A stretch of 64,000 nt of DNA, taken from positions 21,390 to 85,389 of the forward strand of contig JAJQCJ010000109.1 of the NCBI GenBank assembly GCA_021202775.1, in the 5' to 3' direction. How positions within the stretch are numbered: position 1 is the stretch's first letter; every line of letters begins with the position of its first letter. The DNA comes from Clostridiales bacterium (GTDB lineage: Bacteria; Bacillota; Clostridia; Oscillospirales; Oscillospiraceae). Shown here one piece after another: positions 7,089-16,318 of the stretch. The notes under the pieces are model-generated. The model had not been told where the DNA came from, ran no database searches, and was given only the letters and a program-made list of their open reading frames with translations. The position numbers and the translations under genes are program-made.

Positions 7089-8222
7089 TTGCGTTTTTTT
7101 CTGTTTCTCGCACGCTGGGGCCTGCGCCTTCTTTACATACCGCTCCTTCCGCTGAAGCCCCGCAACAAGGTGGTCATGCTTTCCCGGGAGGCGGACACGC
7201 CGCCGCTGGATTTCCGGCTGATTGAAAAAGAGCTGAACCGTCAGTCGCCGGAGACGGAGGTGGTCTATTTTTGCAAAAAAATGACAAAATCGGTGTCGAT
7301 TTTTTCCTACTGTCTGCTGATCCTCCGGTCGCTGTACCACATCGCCACGGCCAGCGTGGCCATCACCGACACCTACTGCATCCAGCTCAGCGTCCTACCC
7401 AAAAAGAAGGGGCTGACGGTGATTCAGATCTGGCACGCCCTGGGGGCGGTGAAGAAATTCAGCTATCAGTGCCTGGACACCCCCTACGGCCACAGCGCCG
7501 CCACGGCGAAGGCCATGTGCATGCACAAAAACTATGATTATATTCTCTGCGCCAGCGAGGCCACCCGGGCCATTTACGCCCAGGGGTTCCACGTCCCCCA
7601 GGAGCGGATTCTGGTGAAGGGGATGCCCAGGGTGGACTATATCCAGCGCCCCCAGCGGGGCCTCCGGGAAAAGCTGGAGGCCCCGCGGCCCGACCTGGCG
7701 GGGAAGAAGGTGCTGCTGTACCTGCCCACCTTCCGGGACGGGCTGGAGGAAGGGGTGGACGCCCTGGTGCGGGCCGCCGCCGGGGACCCGGAGATGGCCC
7801 TCCTGGTGAAGCCCCACCCCCTGTCCAACCTCCGGCTGCCGGAGGAACTGCAAACCCCGGCGGGCTGGGGCACCTACGACCTGATGAAGGTGTGCGACAG
7901 CGTCATCACCGACTACTCCGCCTCCTCCCTGGAGGCCAGTCTGCTGGACAAGGAGATCTATTTCTACCTCTTTGACCATGACAGCTATCTGGAGAATCAG
8001 GGGCTGAACGTAGACCCCCTCTATGAGCTGTCGGACGCCTGCTCTGTCACGGCGGAGGGGGTTCTGGCCCTGGCTAAGGGGGACAGCTATCCCTGGGAGG
8101 CCCTCCGGCGCTTCCGGGAAAAGTACATCGAGACGGCGGGAGACAACAACACCCGGCAGGTGACGGCCTTCCTGCTGGAGCAGATTCCCGCATCGCTGCG
8201 GCAGACGCCGGCGGGCGTGTAA
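7089..8222 (+). CDS. CDP-glycerol glycerophosphotransferase family protein (TagB/TagF-like)
   Basis: 377 residues of the glycerophosphotransferase family that moves glycerol-3-phosphate from CDP-glycerol to a lipid-linked acceptor at the inner membrane face. IQIWHALGAVKKF (about 112) and LLVKPHPL (about 242) carry the conserved histidines. SVITDYSASSLEASLLDKEIYFY is the family's nucleotide-binding end. The start is TTG at 7089 with GAGG eight bases before it; no in-frame ATG fits. It is more diverged than the two following paralogues and lacks their long N-terminal part, so it may be the primase-like (TagB) enzyme. That assignment is inference. Confidence 0.85.
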   Translation: MRFFLFLARWGLRLLYIPLLPLKPRNKVVMLSREADTPPLDFRLIEKELNRQSPETEVVYFCKKMTKSVSIFSYCLLILRSLYHIATASVAITDTYCIQLSVLPKKKGLTVIQIWHALGAVKKFSYQCLDTPYGHSAATAKAMCMHKNYDYILCASEATRAIYAQGFHVPQERILVKGMPRVDYIQRPQRGLREKLEAPRPDLAGKKVLLYLPTFRDGLEEGVDALVRAAAGDPEMALLVKPHPLSNLRLPEELQTPAGWGTYDLMKVCDSVITDYSASSLEASLLDKEIYFYLFDHDSYLENQGLNVDPLYELSDACSVTAEGVLALAKGDSYPWEALRRFREKYIETAGDNNTRQVTAFLLEQIPASLRQTPAGV

Positions 8223-8231
8223 GAAAAGCTG

Positions 8232-8255
8232 TAGGGGCGGCCTCTGGCCGCCCGA
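8232..8255. repeat. dispersed palindrome GTAGGGGCGGCC..GGCCGCCCG
   Basis: GGGCGGCC TCT GGCCGCCC, preceded by GTAG. A near-identical copy lies at 62275-62298 in unrelated context, so this is a REP-like repeat rather than a gene-specific terminator. Confidence 0.7.
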
Positions 8256-8299
8256 AGCAGCCGACAGGCGTTTGAGAGAAGCAGGAGTGTGATAAAACG

Positions 8300-9628
8300 G
8301 TGAAAAAGAGCGTCAGAGGGGCCTTGCAGCAGGCGTACCGCCAGGTGACGGGCCGGTTCCCGGCCACACGGCGGCTGCTGCGGGCCGCGGTGTTCCAGGG
8401 GACGAGGCTGACCTATCGCCTGCGGACGGCGGGGGCAAAGACCAACCCGAAGCAGGCGGTGTTCTGCACCTTTTCCGGACAGAGCTATTCGGACAGCCCC
8501 AAGGCCATCTATGAGCGGATGCGCACCGACCCCCGGTTTCAGGACTGGGAATTTATCTGGGTGTTCAAGGGTGCGGAGCGGTACCGGGGGGAGTACGGCG
8601 TGTCCGTGGGCTTCCCAGTGGAAGACAGGCGCACCAGGGTGGTGGAATACTTCACCCCGGCCTATGAAGCCGCCCTGGGGACGGCGAAATACTGGGTGTT
8701 CAACTACCGGGTGAACGAGTATATCTATCCCCGGGCCGACCAGGTCTACATCGAGTGCTGGCACGGCACGCCCTTGAAGCGGCTGGGCCATGACCTCTCC
8801 CTGGGGGGGAACGTGTACAACTCTCTGGAGGAGGTCTTTCGGAAGTTCGATTTGGACCGGGAGAAGATGACCTACCTCCTGTCCCCCTCCCCCTTCGCCT
8901 CGGAGAAATTCTCATCCGCCTGGGATTTGCAGAAGCACCACCGGGAGTCCGCCCTGCTGGAGGTGGGCTATCCCAGGAACGACTTCCTGGTGAACGCCAC
9001 CCCAGAGGACGTGGCCGCCATCAGGGCCAGGCTGGGGCTGGACAGGCCGGGGGGCAAAAAAGTCATCCTTTACGCCCCCACCTGGCGGGATAACCAGCGC
9101 AGCACAGAGGAGGGCGGCTTCACCTACGAGCTGGGGCTGGACTTTCAGAAGCTGCGCCAGGCATTGGGGGAGGAGTACGTCGTCCTGTTCCGGGCCCACT
9201 ATCTGGTGGCCAATCAGTTTGACTTTGCCAGCTTTGCGGGCTTCGTCTACGACGTCTCCGGTTATCCGGACATCAACCATCTGTATCTGACGGCGGATCT
9301 GCTGATCACCGACTACTCCTCCGTGTTCTTTGACTACGCCATCCTCCACAAGCCCATGCTGTTCTATATGTACGATCTGGCGGCCTACCGGGACGAGATT
9401 CGGGGCTTCTATATGGGTCTGGAGGAGCTGCCCGGCGCCATTGTGGAGCGGGAGGAGGATTTGGTGCCCGCCATCCGGGAAACCATGGCCTCCGCCGCCT
9501 ACGATGAGAAATACCGCGCCTTCTGTGCCAAATTCGCCCCGCTGGAGGACGGCCACGCCGCCGACCGGGTCATCGACGCCCTGCTGGCGGCAGGGGAACG
9601 GAAGGGAAACAGGGAGGGAAGGCCTTGA
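8300..9628 (+). CDS. CDP-glycerol glycerophosphotransferase paralogue 1 (TagF-like)
   Basis: 442 residues. IECWHGTPLKRLG at about 153 is the key His box. LLSPSPFASEKFSSAW, LLEVGYPRNDFL, ILYAPTWRDNQ, LFRAHYLVAN and LLITDYSSVFFDYAILHKPMLFYMYD are the conserved blocks of TagF polymerases. It starts at GTG 8300 (GGAG 12 nt upstream) and ends in TTGA overlap with the next gene, so both are co-translated. It probably extends a poly(glycerol phosphate)-type chain or decorates another polymer with glycerol phosphate. Confidence 0.88.
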   Translation: MKKSVRGALQQAYRQVTGRFPATRRLLRAAVFQGTRLTYRLRTAGAKTNPKQAVFCTFSGQSYSDSPKAIYERMRTDPRFQDWEFIWVFKGAERYRGEYGVSVGFPVEDRRTRVVEYFTPAYEAALGTAKYWVFNYRVNEYIYPRADQVYIECWHGTPLKRLGHDLSLGGNVYNSLEEVFRKFDLDREKMTYLLSPSPFASEKFSSAWDLQKHHRESALLEVGYPRNDFLVNATPEDVAAIRARLGLDRPGGKKVILYAPTWRDNQRSTEEGGFTYELGLDFQKLRQALGEEYVVLFRAHYLVANQFDFASFAGFVYDVSGYPDINHLYLTADLLITDYSSVFFDYAILHKPMLFYMYDLAAYRDEIRGFYMGLEELPGAIVEREEDLVPAIRETMASAAYDEKYRAFCAKFAPLEDGHAADRVIDALLAAGERKGNREGRP

Positions 9629-10908
9629 GCGGACTGAAAAACACCCTCTACGATTTGGTGGAGCACTGGACGCCGGTGCGCAGGGCCGCCCGGGACGCTG
9701 TGACGGCCCTGCGCCGCCTTCAATTCTGGCAGCAGACCCGGAACTGCGTGATGCAGGAGGATTTGGTGCTGTTCTGCACCTTCGGCGGGAAGGGCTACTC
9801 GGACAGCCCCAGGGCGGTGTATCAGGCCATGCTGGCCGACCACCGGTATGACGGCTACCGCTTTGTCTGGGCCTTTCAGCAGCCGGAGCGGTTCCCCCAG
9901 GTGGCGGCCATGCCCCGGACGGAGGTGGTGGCCTACGGCAGCCAGGCATACAACCGGAAGATGGCGGAGGCCAAATACTGGGTGCTGAACTTCCGGGTGG
10001 CGGACCACATCTGGCCGAAGGAGGGACAGGTGTACGTCCAGTGTTGGCACGGCACGCCCCTGAAGCGGCTGGGCTACGACATCCGGGAGGAGAGCAACGC
10101 CAACAGCATGAACAGCCTGGCGGAGATTCGCCAGAAGTACGACCTGGACGCCGCCAAGCTGACCTGGCTCCTGTCCCCGTCCCCCTTCGCCACGGAGGTG
10201 TTCACCTCCGCCTGGAATCTCAAGGCCAGGGGCAGGGAGGGGGCGATTCTGGAGCTGGGCTATCCCCGGAACGACTTTTTGAAGAACTGCACCCCGGCGG
10301 AGCTGGACGCCATCCGCAGCCGTCTGGGGCTGACGGAGGAGCAGCTCCACGGGCGGAAGGTGCTGCTCTACGCCCCCACCTTCCGGGACAACCAGCATCA
10401 GGGGGGCGGCTACCGCTACACCCCTCAGGTGGACTTTCAGCGACTGCGGAGAGAACTGGGGGAGGACTATGTGCTGCTCTTCCGGGCCCACTATCTGGTG
10501 GCCAGCGCCTTCGACTTCTCGGCGTATGGCGGCTTCATCCGCAACGTGTCGGACTATCCCGACATCAACGACCTGTATCTGGTGGCGGACGCGCTGATCA
10601 CTGACTACTCTTCCGTGTTCTTTGACTACGCCATCCTGGGCCGTCCGGAGATCTTCTATATGTACGACCTGGAGGACTACCGGGACACCATCCGGGGCTT
10701 CTACCTGGGTCTGGAGGAGCTGCCCGGCCCCATCGTGCAGACGGAGGAGGAACTGATTGCTGCCATCCGCAGGGCCTGGACGGACCGCAGCTATGACCAG
10801 CGGTATGCCCGCTTCACCCGCCGATTCAATCCTCTGGAGGACGGGCAGGCGGCGCAGCGGCTGGCCCAGGCGGTGTTTCCCACGGAAACCGGGGGAGAAA
10901 ACGGCTGA
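9625..10908 (+). CDS. CDP-glycerol glycerophosphotransferase paralogue 2 (TagF-like)
   Basis: 427 residues, closely related to the preceding gene across its whole length: VQCWHGTPLKRLGYD, LLSPSPFATEVFTSAWN, LELGYPRNDFLKN, LLYAPTFRDNQ, LFRAHYLVAS and LITDYSSVFFDYAILG. The start is TTG at 9625, overlapping the previous stop, with AGGGAGGGAAGG as the ribosome site. The tandem pair looks like a local duplication. Each may use a different acceptor or chain length; the sequence does not decide. Confidence 0.88.
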   Translation: MSGLKNTLYDLVEHWTPVRRAARDAVTALRRLQFWQQTRNCVMQEDLVLFCTFGGKGYSDSPRAVYQAMLADHRYDGYRFVWAFQQPERFPQVAAMPRTEVVAYGSQAYNRKMAEAKYWVLNFRVADHIWPKEGQVYVQCWHGTPLKRLGYDIREESNANSMNSLAEIRQKYDLDAAKLTWLLSPSPFATEVFTSAWNLKARGREGAILELGYPRNDFLKNCTPAELDAIRSRLGLTEEQLHGRKVLLYAPTFRDNQHQGGGYRYTPQVDFQRLRRELGEDYVLLFRAHYLVASAFDFSAYGGFIRNVSDYPDINDLYLVADALITDYSSVFFDYAILGRPEIFYMYDLEDYRDTIRGFYLGLEELPGPIVQTEEELIAAIRRAWTDRSYDQRYARFTRRFNPLEDGQAAQRLAQAVFPTETGGENG

Positions 10909-10994
10909 CGGCTGGGCAAAACTGCCAAAGCGGGGGTAAAAATCCGTTCTTTTCCCTGAAAAGAGACGAAATTTATACTGCGGAAAGAAATCCC

Positions 10995-11023
10995 TTGCAT
11001 TACGGCGGGGGTTGTGTTAGAAT
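10995..11023 (+). promoter_or_regulatory. promoter of the rimP-nusA-infB operon
   Basis: TTGCAT (10995-11000), 17 bp, TAGAAT (11018-11023). It fits transcription of the leader and rimP. Confidence 0.65.
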
Positions 11024-11048
11024 AGGATTGTTAAGGTAGCGTCAATGA

Positions 11049-11082
11049 TAAGAGTGGAGTTTCGGCTCCGCTCTTTCTTTTG
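11049..11082 (+). promoter_or_regulatory. rimP leader hairpin, terminator-like
   Basis: AAGAGTGGAG TTTCGG CTCCGCTCTT pairs over 10 bp and is followed by TCTTTT. A hairpin between promoter and rimP could set NusA-sensitive attenuation of the operon, as nusA operons are known to be autoregulated elsewhere. Here only the structure is seen. Confidence 0.5.
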
Positions 11083-11148
11083 AGATTTTTCCGCAGGCAG
11101 TGGGGGTTCTTTCCGTTGTGGGCCTGCGGCGTCGAAGGGTAGGATAAG

Positions 11149-11607
11149 ATGAAAAAAGTGACGGAACTGACCGCGGAGCTGGCGGCCCCCTTCATTGAGG
11201 CGGCAGGCTGTACCCTGTGGGACGTGGAATATGTCCGGGAGGGGGGCGCCTGGTACCTGCGGGTGTATATCGACTGCGAGGGCGGCGTGAACATCGACCA
11301 GTGCGAGCAGGTACACCGGCCCCTGGGGGATGCCCTGGATGAGGCGGACCCCATCGAGGGAAGCTATATTCTGGAGGTCTGCTCCGCCGGGTGCGACCGG
11401 GCGCTGAAAAAGCCGGAGCACTTCGCCGCCTGCATGGGGCAGGAGGTGGAGGTGCGCCTCTATCGCCCCCTGAACGGCAGCAAGGAGTACCGGGGCACCC
11501 TGACCGGTTACGACCAGGGGGATGTGACCATCGAGACCTCTGAGGGCGAGGCGGTGCGCTTTGCCAAAAAGGAGCTGGCGCTGGTGCGCCTCTATGTTGA
11601 CTTTTAA
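11149..11607 (+). CDS. rimP: ribosome maturation factor RimP
   Basis: 152 residues, usual length. The N-terminal domain has GCTLWDVEYVREGGAWYLRVYIDCEGGVNIDQCEQV, followed by the RimP signature LEVCSAGCDRALKKPEHF (about 78-96) and a C-terminal SH3-like barrel. It assists 30S subunit maturation. It is the first gene of the classic translation/transcription operon, 33 nt before nusA. The ATG at 11149 follows GGATAAG. Confidence 0.93.
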   Translation: MKKVTELTAELAAPFIEAAGCTLWDVEYVREGGAWYLRVYIDCEGGVNIDQCEQVHRPLGDALDEADPIEGSYILEVCSAGCDRALKKPEHFAACMGQEVEVRLYRPLNGSKEYRGTLTGYDQGDVTIETSEGEAVRFAKKELALVRLYVDF

Positions 11608-11640
11608 AGAATTGAATTCAGATAGGAGTGTAGCTGTGAC

Positions 11641-12858
11641 ATGGCAAAACGTGCAGTAAAAAAGGGCCCCACGCCGGAAGAGGACGCAAAGGAGTTCTTT
11701 GCGGCGCTGGATCAGATCGAAGAGGAACGGGGCATCCCCAAGTCCTATATGCTGGAGAAGATCGAGCAGGCCCTGATCACCGCTTATAAGCATGACCACG
11801 ACAAAATCACGGATAACGTCTCCGTGATCTTCAACGAGGAAAAGGCGGACATCCGCATGGTGGTGCGCCGGGACGTGGTGGAGGAAGTGGACAATCCGGA
11901 CACCGAGATCTCTCTGGAGGAAGCCCGCCAGAGTCTGCCCGACGTCCAGCTGGGGGACGTGGTGAAGAAGAAGATCAAAATCAAGAACTTCGGCCGGGTG
12001 GCGGCCCAGACCGCCCGCCAGGTCATCGTCCAGGGAATCCGGGAGGCGGAGCGGAATATGGTCTTTGACGCCTTCAACGAAAAGACGAAAGAGATGCTCT
12101 CCGGCACCGTGTCCCGCACCGACCCCCGCACCGGGGCACTGTATGTGAGGCTGACGGCGGGGAAGGAAAAGACCGACGCCCTGCTGTCCGCCAGCGAGCA
12201 GGTCAAGGGCGAGTATTACAGCGAGGGGGACCGCATCCGCGTCTATGTGGTGGAGGTGCGCCGCACCACCCGGGGCACCCAGGTGGTGATCTCCCGCACC
12301 CATGCGGGGCTGGTGAAGCGGCTCTTTGAGCTGGAGGTGCCGGAAATCTTTGACGGCGTGGTGGAGATCAAATCCATCGCCCGGGAGGCCGGCAGCCGCA
12401 CCAAGATGGCCGTCTGGTCCAACGACCCGGAGGTGGACCCCATCGGCGCCTGCGTGGGCACCCGGGGCGCCCGTGTCAACGCCATTGTGGAGGAGCTTCA
12501 CGGCGAAAAGGTGGATATCATCAAATACAGCGAGGATATGAGCACCTACATCGCCGCAGCCCTGGCCCCTGCGTCGGTGCTCAGCGTGACCATGGTGGAG
12601 GAGAAGAGCTACCGCGTGGTGGTGCCCGACGACCAGCTGAGCCTGGCCATCGGTAAGGAGGGCCAGAACGCCCGCCTGGCTGCCCGGCTCACCGGCTGCA
12701 AGATCGACATCAAGAGCCTCTCCGCCGCCCAGGAGGAGGACGCCCGGGCCGACGCCCTGCCGGAGGAGGAACCGACGGAGGACGAGGCGGAGGCCCTGCT
12801 GGCCGATGAGGCCGAGGCCGCCGCGGAACAGGACGACGACCTGTTCGTTGAGGAATAA
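11641..12858 (+). CDS. nusA: transcription elongation/termination factor NusA
   Basis: 405 residues. The NusA N-terminal domain spans about 10-135, followed by an S1 domain (about 145-215) and two KH domains. [24 protein letters not shown] (about 275) and [23 protein letters not shown] (about 337) are the KH signatures. A short acidic tail follows with no C-terminal AR repeats, as is usual in Firmicutes. NusA binds RNA polymerase and RNA and controls pausing, termination and rRNA antitermination. The N-terminus carries a short basic extension ([12 protein letters not shown]). The ribosome site GATAGGAG is about 12 nt before the ATG. Confidence 0.95.
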   Translation: MAKRAVKKGPTPEEDAKEFFAALDQIEEERGIPKSYMLEKIEQALITAYKHDHDKITDNVSVIFNEEKADIRMVVRRDVVEEVDNPDTEISLEEARQSLPDVQLGDVVKKKIKIKNFGRVAAQTARQVIVQGIREAERNMVFDAFNEKTKEMLSGTVSRTDPRTGALYVRLTAGKEKTDALLSASEQVKGEYYSEGDRIRVYVVEVRRTTRGTQVVISRTHAGLVKRLFELEVPEIFDGVVEIKSIAREAGSRTKMAVWSNDPEVDPIGACVGTRGARVNAIVEELHGEKVDIIKYSEDMSTYIAAALAPASVLSVTMVEEKSYRVVVPDDQLSLAIGKEGQNARLAARLTGCKIDIKSLSAAQEEDARADALPEEEPTEDEAEALLADEAEAAAEQDDDLFVEE

Positions 12859-12914
12859 CGCGCAGCCCGCTGCGCCCAACGGGAGGAGGGAAGCCTCATG
12901 CCAAAAAAATCCCC

Positions 12915-13172
12915 ATGCGGCAATGTGTCGGCTGCCGGGAGATGAAGCCCAAGCGGGAACTGATCCGGGTGGTGAAAAGCCCGGAGGGGGAGCTGTCCCT
13001 GGATTTCCGGGGCAAGAAGCCCGGACGGGGCGCTTACGTCTGCCCCAACCCCGCCTGCCTGAAAAAGGCGAAAAAGTCCAACGCACTGGGCCGCGCCTTT
13101 GAGGTGGCCATCCCCGCGGAGGTCTATGACGCGCTGGAAGCGCAGATGGCCCAGAGGGACGGGGATGGATAG
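12915..13172 (+). CDS. ylxR: YlxR (DUF448) RNA-binding protein, start disturbed by homopolymer
   Basis: The intact frame codes 85 residues: [19 protein letters not shown], then [26 protein letters not shown], the YlxR fold, a small RNA-binding or NAP-like protein of nusA operons. Family members usually begin [13 protein letters not shown]. Exactly that beginning exists at ATG 12898 behind GGGAGGAGGG, but it is out of frame because the A-tract after ATGCC has seven As where eight are needed. The in-frame ATG at 12915 has no ribosome site at normal distance. So either there is a sequencing or assembly slip, a real phase-variable tract, or polymerase slippage restores the frame. Confidence 0.85.
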   Translation: MRQCVGCREMKPKRELIRVVKSPEGELSLDFRGKKPGRGAYVCPNPACLKKAKKSNALGRAFEVAIPAEVYDALEAQMAQRDGDG

Positions 13173-13560
13173 CCGGTTTCTGTCCCTGTTGGGGCTGTGC
13201 AAACGGGCGGGGAAGCTGGCCGCCGGGGAGACGCTGGTGCTGGAGGCCATCGAGGCCCACAAGGCCCGGCTGGTGCTGGTGACGGAGGACTGTTCCCCCC
13301 GCTCCCTGCGGAAGCTGACCAATGCCTGCGGCGACCGGATTCCCCTGATGCAGGTGGCTCTCAGCCGGGCCGCCCTGGGCAGCGCCCTGGGCTGGGAGGC
13401 CTGCGCGGCTGTGGCCGTGGAGGACGGGGGCTTCGCCGCCCGTCTGGCCGCTCTCGTGGCCCAGGCCCAGCCGGAGTACGCGCCCCTGGCGGAGGCGGTA
13501 GCCGTCCGGCAGGAGAAGCTGCTCCGCAGAAAAAAAGAGAAGCCCCGGAAGAAGCGGTAA
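13165..13560 (+). CDS. ylxQ: L7Ae-family RNA-binding protein YlxQ
   Basis: 131 residues of the L7Ae/L30e/YlxQ fold: [22 protein letters not shown] and [18 protein letters not shown] (about 34-55), typical of K-turn binders encoded between nusA and infB. The ATG at 13165 overlaps the ylxR stop by 8 nt with GAGGGACGGGG upstream. The tail is very basic ([14 protein letters not shown]), suiting RNA binding. The exact role is unsettled in the family. Confidence 0.88.
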   Translation: MDSRFLSLLGLCKRAGKLAAGETLVLEAIEAHKARLVLVTEDCSPRSLRKLTNACGDRIPLMQVALSRAALGSALGWEACAAVAVEDGGFAARLAALVAQAQPEYAPLAEAVAVRQEKLLRRKKEKPRKKR

Positions 13561-13686
13561 CGCCGCACTTCCAGGCGTTCCTGAACGTACCACTCCCTTT
13601 GGGAGTTCACGCAATATCGCAGGCGCTGCCGCCGGACCGGGGGCGGCGTCGGGCGGTATGGATTGTAGGAGGTGGCTGATTTTAGT

Positions 13687-16137
13687 ATGGATAACAAGTA
13701 TAGGGTTCGCGAGGTAGCGAAGGATTTCACCCTGAACGGGAAGGCAATCGGCAACAACGCGGTGAAGGATATTTTGACCAAATACGCCTCCGCCCCCAGC
13801 AGCACCCAGGCGGTGCTGAGCGAGAGCGAGCTTGCCATCCTTTTTGACTACCTGACGCTGAACAATCAAATTGACGATTTGGCGGAGGTGTTCGCGGAGG
13901 CGGCCCCGGCCAAGCCTGCCCAGGAGGAGCAGGCTCAGAAGAAGCCGAAGAAGCCCGCCCCCGCCAAGGGCGGCAAGCAGGAGGGAACCAGGAGCGCCCC
14001 TGCGGAGCAGCAGCCCAAGGCGGCGAAGGCGCCTGCCAAAGGCGCTGCCAGGCCCCAGCCCCAGACCCCGGCCAAGCAGCCGGAGGCTCCGAAGCCCCAG
14101 GAGGGCAAGGAGGCCAAGGAGAGCAAAGCCCAGCAGACCGCCAGCCGTGTGCCCCAGAAGAAGGTGGTCAACACCCGCAACAACGTGGATGTGAACCTGG
14201 GCCGCTACGATGCCCACCTGGATGAGCTGGCCCCGGACCATGCGGACCGGATGGTCAGCGGCAAGCAGAAGATCTCCTCCAAGCGCTCCCAGCAGCAGCG
14301 CACGGGCAAGCAGTCCGCCAAGCGCCGCCAGGAGGAGCAGCAGCAGCGCCTGCGCAGGATGCAGCAGGAGGCCGCCCGGAAGGCCCCCGTGAAGGTGCAG
14401 ATCCCCGATGAGATCACCGTGGGTGAGCTGGCCCTCCGGATGAAGAAGTCCGCCGCCGAGGTGGTGAAGAAGCTGATCTCCGAGGGGGTCATGGCCTCCG
14501 TCAGCGATACGATTGATTTCGACACCGCCGCCATCGTGGCCGAAGAACTGGGCTGCAAGGTGGAGCATGAGGTGGTGGTCACCATTGAGGAGCGGCTCAT
14601 CGACACCACGGAGGACGCCGAGGCCGATCTGGTGCCCCGGGCCCCGGTCATCGTGGTCATGGGCCACGTAGACCACGGCAAGACCTCCCTGCTGGACTAT
14701 ATCCGTTCCTCCAGCGTGGCCTCCGGCGAGGCGGGCGGCATCACCCAGGCCATCGGCGCCTATCAGGTGAAGGTGCAGGATAAGATGGTCACCTTCCTGG
14801 ACACACCGGGCCATGAGGCGTTCACCGCCATGCGTGCCCGGGGCGCCATGGTGACGGACATCGCCATCCTGGCGGTGGCCGGCAACGACGGCATCATGCC
14901 CCAGACCATCGAGGCCATCAACCACGCCAAGGCGGCGGAGATTCCCATTGTGGTGGCCGTCAACAAGATGGACCTCCCCGGCGCCGACGCGGAAAAGGTG
15001 AAGCAGGAGCTGACCAAGTACGACCTGCTGGCCGAGGACTGGGGCGGCGACACCATTGTGGTGCCCATCTCCGCCAAGACCGGCCAGGGCATTGACGAGC
15101 TGCTGGAGAACGTGCTGCTGGTGGCCGAGATGCGGGAGCTGAAGGCCAACCCCAACCGGGCCGCCAAGGGCAGCGTCATCGAGGCCCGGCTGGATAAGGG
15201 CCGCGGCCCCATCGCCACCCTGCTGGTGCAGAACGGCACTTTGAAGGTGGGCGATGTCATCATCGCCGGGACGGCTGTGGGCCGCGTCCGGGCCATGACC
15301 GACTACCGTGGCCGCCGGCTGAAAACCGCAGGCCCCTCCGTGCCGGTGGAGATCACCGGTATGTCCGAGGTGCCCGGTGCTGGCGACGACTTCTACGCCG
15401 TGGCCGATGAGCGCATGGCCCGTGAGCTGGCCGAGCAGCGCAAGCAGGAGCAGAAGGCTGCCGCCGCTGCCCCTGTGGCTAAGAAGGTCAGCCTGGACGA
15501 TCTGTTCAGCCAGATCAGCGCCGGCGATGTGAAGGATTTGAACATCATCGTCAAGGCGGACGTCCAGGGCAGTGTGGAAGCGGTGAAGGAGAATCTGGAG
15601 AAGATTTCCAACGACGAGGTGCGGGTCCGTGTCATCCACGGCGGCGTGGGCGCCATCAACGAGAGCGACGTCATGCTGGCCTCCACCTCCAACGCTATCA
15701 TCGTGGGCTTCAACGTCCGCCCGGAGCCGGTGGCCAAGAGCATGGCCGAGCGGAACAAGGTGGATATGCGGATGTACCGGGTCATCTACGAGTGCATCGA
15801 GGAGATCGAGGCCGCCATGAAGGGCCTGCTGGCCCCCAAGTACAGGGAAGTGGAGCTGGGCCGGGTGGAGGTCCGCCAGGTCTACAAGATCACCAACGTT
15901 GGTATGGTGGCCGGCTCCTATGTGCTGGAAGGCAAGGCCACCCGCTCCGCCAAGGTGCGGCTGGTGCGGGACGGCGTCGTGATCTACGAGGGCGAGATCG
16001 CCTCCCTCCAGCGCTTCAAGGACTCCGTCCGGGAGGTGGCCGCCGGGTACGAGTGCGGCATCACCCTGGAGAAGTTCAGCGACGTCAAGGTGGGCGACAT
16101 CCTGGAGTGTTACGAAATGCAGGAGATCGAGCAGTGA
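13687..16137 (+). CDS. infB: translation initiation factor IF-2
   Basis: 816 residues. IF2_N module ([20 protein letters not shown]), a ~150-residue Ala/Pro/Lys-rich linker, a second IF2_N ([21 protein letters not shown]), then the GTPase domain with G1 [10 protein letters not shown] (about 326), DTPGHE, and NKMD (about 433). Domains II-IV follow, ending [16 protein letters not shown]-2 brings fMet-tRNA to the 30S subunit. The ATG at 13687 is chosen; AGGAGG is 14 nt upstream, slightly far, and a GTG at 13672 would overlap that site. Unlike many Firmicutes, rbfA does not follow. Confidence 0.95.
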   Translation: MDNKYRVREVAKDFTLNGKAIGNNAVKDILTKYASAPSSTQAVLSESELAILFDYLTLNNQIDDLAEVFAEAAPAKPAQEEQAQKKPKKPAPAKGGKQEGTRSAPAEQQPKAAKAPAKGAARPQPQTPAKQPEAPKPQEGKEAKESKAQQTASRVPQKKVVNTRNNVDVNLGRYDAHLDELAPDHADRMVSGKQKISSKRSQQQRTGKQSAKRRQEEQQQRLRRMQQEAARKAPVKVQIPDEITVGELALRMKKSAAEVVKKLISEGVMASVSDTIDFDTAAIVAEELGCKVEHEVVVTIEERLIDTTEDAEADLVPRAPVIVVMGHVDHGKTSLLDYIRSSSVASGEAGGITQAIGAYQVKVQDKMVTFLDTPGHEAFTAMRARGAMVTDIAILAVAGNDGIMPQTIEAINHAKAAEIPIVVAVNKMDLPGADAEKVKQELTKYDLLAEDWGGDTIVVPISAKTGQGIDELLENVLLVAEMRELKANPNRAAKGSVIEARLDKGRGPIATLLVQNGTLKVGDVIIAGTAVGRVRAMTDYRGRRLKTAGPSVPVEITGMSEVPGAGDDFYAVADERMARELAEQRKQEQKAAAAAPVAKKVSLDDLFSQISAGDVKDLNIIVKADVQGSVEAVKENLEKISNDEVRVRVIHGGVGAINESDVMLASTSNAIIVGFNVRPEPVAKSMAERNKVDMRMYRVIYECIEEIEAAMKGLLAPKYREVELGRVEVRQVYKITNVGMVAGSYVLEGKATRSAKVRLVRDGVVIYEGEIASLQRFKDSVREVAAGYECGITLEKFSDVKVGDILECYEMQEIEQ

Positions 16138-16163
16138 GCCGGTCTGCCTGCCCGGCAAGGCTT

Positions 16164-16205
16164 GCCTGCATCGGAGCGCATTGCTCCGGTGCAGGCAGTT
16201 TTTAT
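16164..16205 (+). terminator. terminator of the rimP-infB operon
   Basis: GCCTGCATCGGAGC / GCTCCGGTGCAGGC is a 14-bp stem followed by AGTTTTTAT. Confidence 0.88.
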
Positions 16206-16250
16206 CGGCCAAGGCCCGGTGATTCGTGACGCCGGTTGCCAAACCCCGCG

Positions 16251-16279
16251 TTGTAAACCGCCCAAAAGTGTGCTATACT
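16251..16279 (+). promoter_or_regulatory. polA promoter
   Basis: TTGTAA (16251-16256), 17 bp, TATACT (16274-16279), 40 bp before the polA start. Confidence 0.65.
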
Positions 16280-16318
16280 ACTGCTGTCTACGATTTTTTG
16301 ATGTTGGGATGTGAACCT

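Noticed and set aside
12898-13172. ylxR as a dead pseudogene
   Set aside because: The remainder of the frame is intact and conserved; a single homopolymer base explains the start problem, so error or slippage is more likely.
11017-16242. Very long open frame on the minus strand (1,741 codons)
   Set aside because: It lies antisense to rimP, nusA, ylxQ and infB, has low-complexity His/Leu/Gly composition typical of shadows in GC-rich DNA, and no ribosome site.
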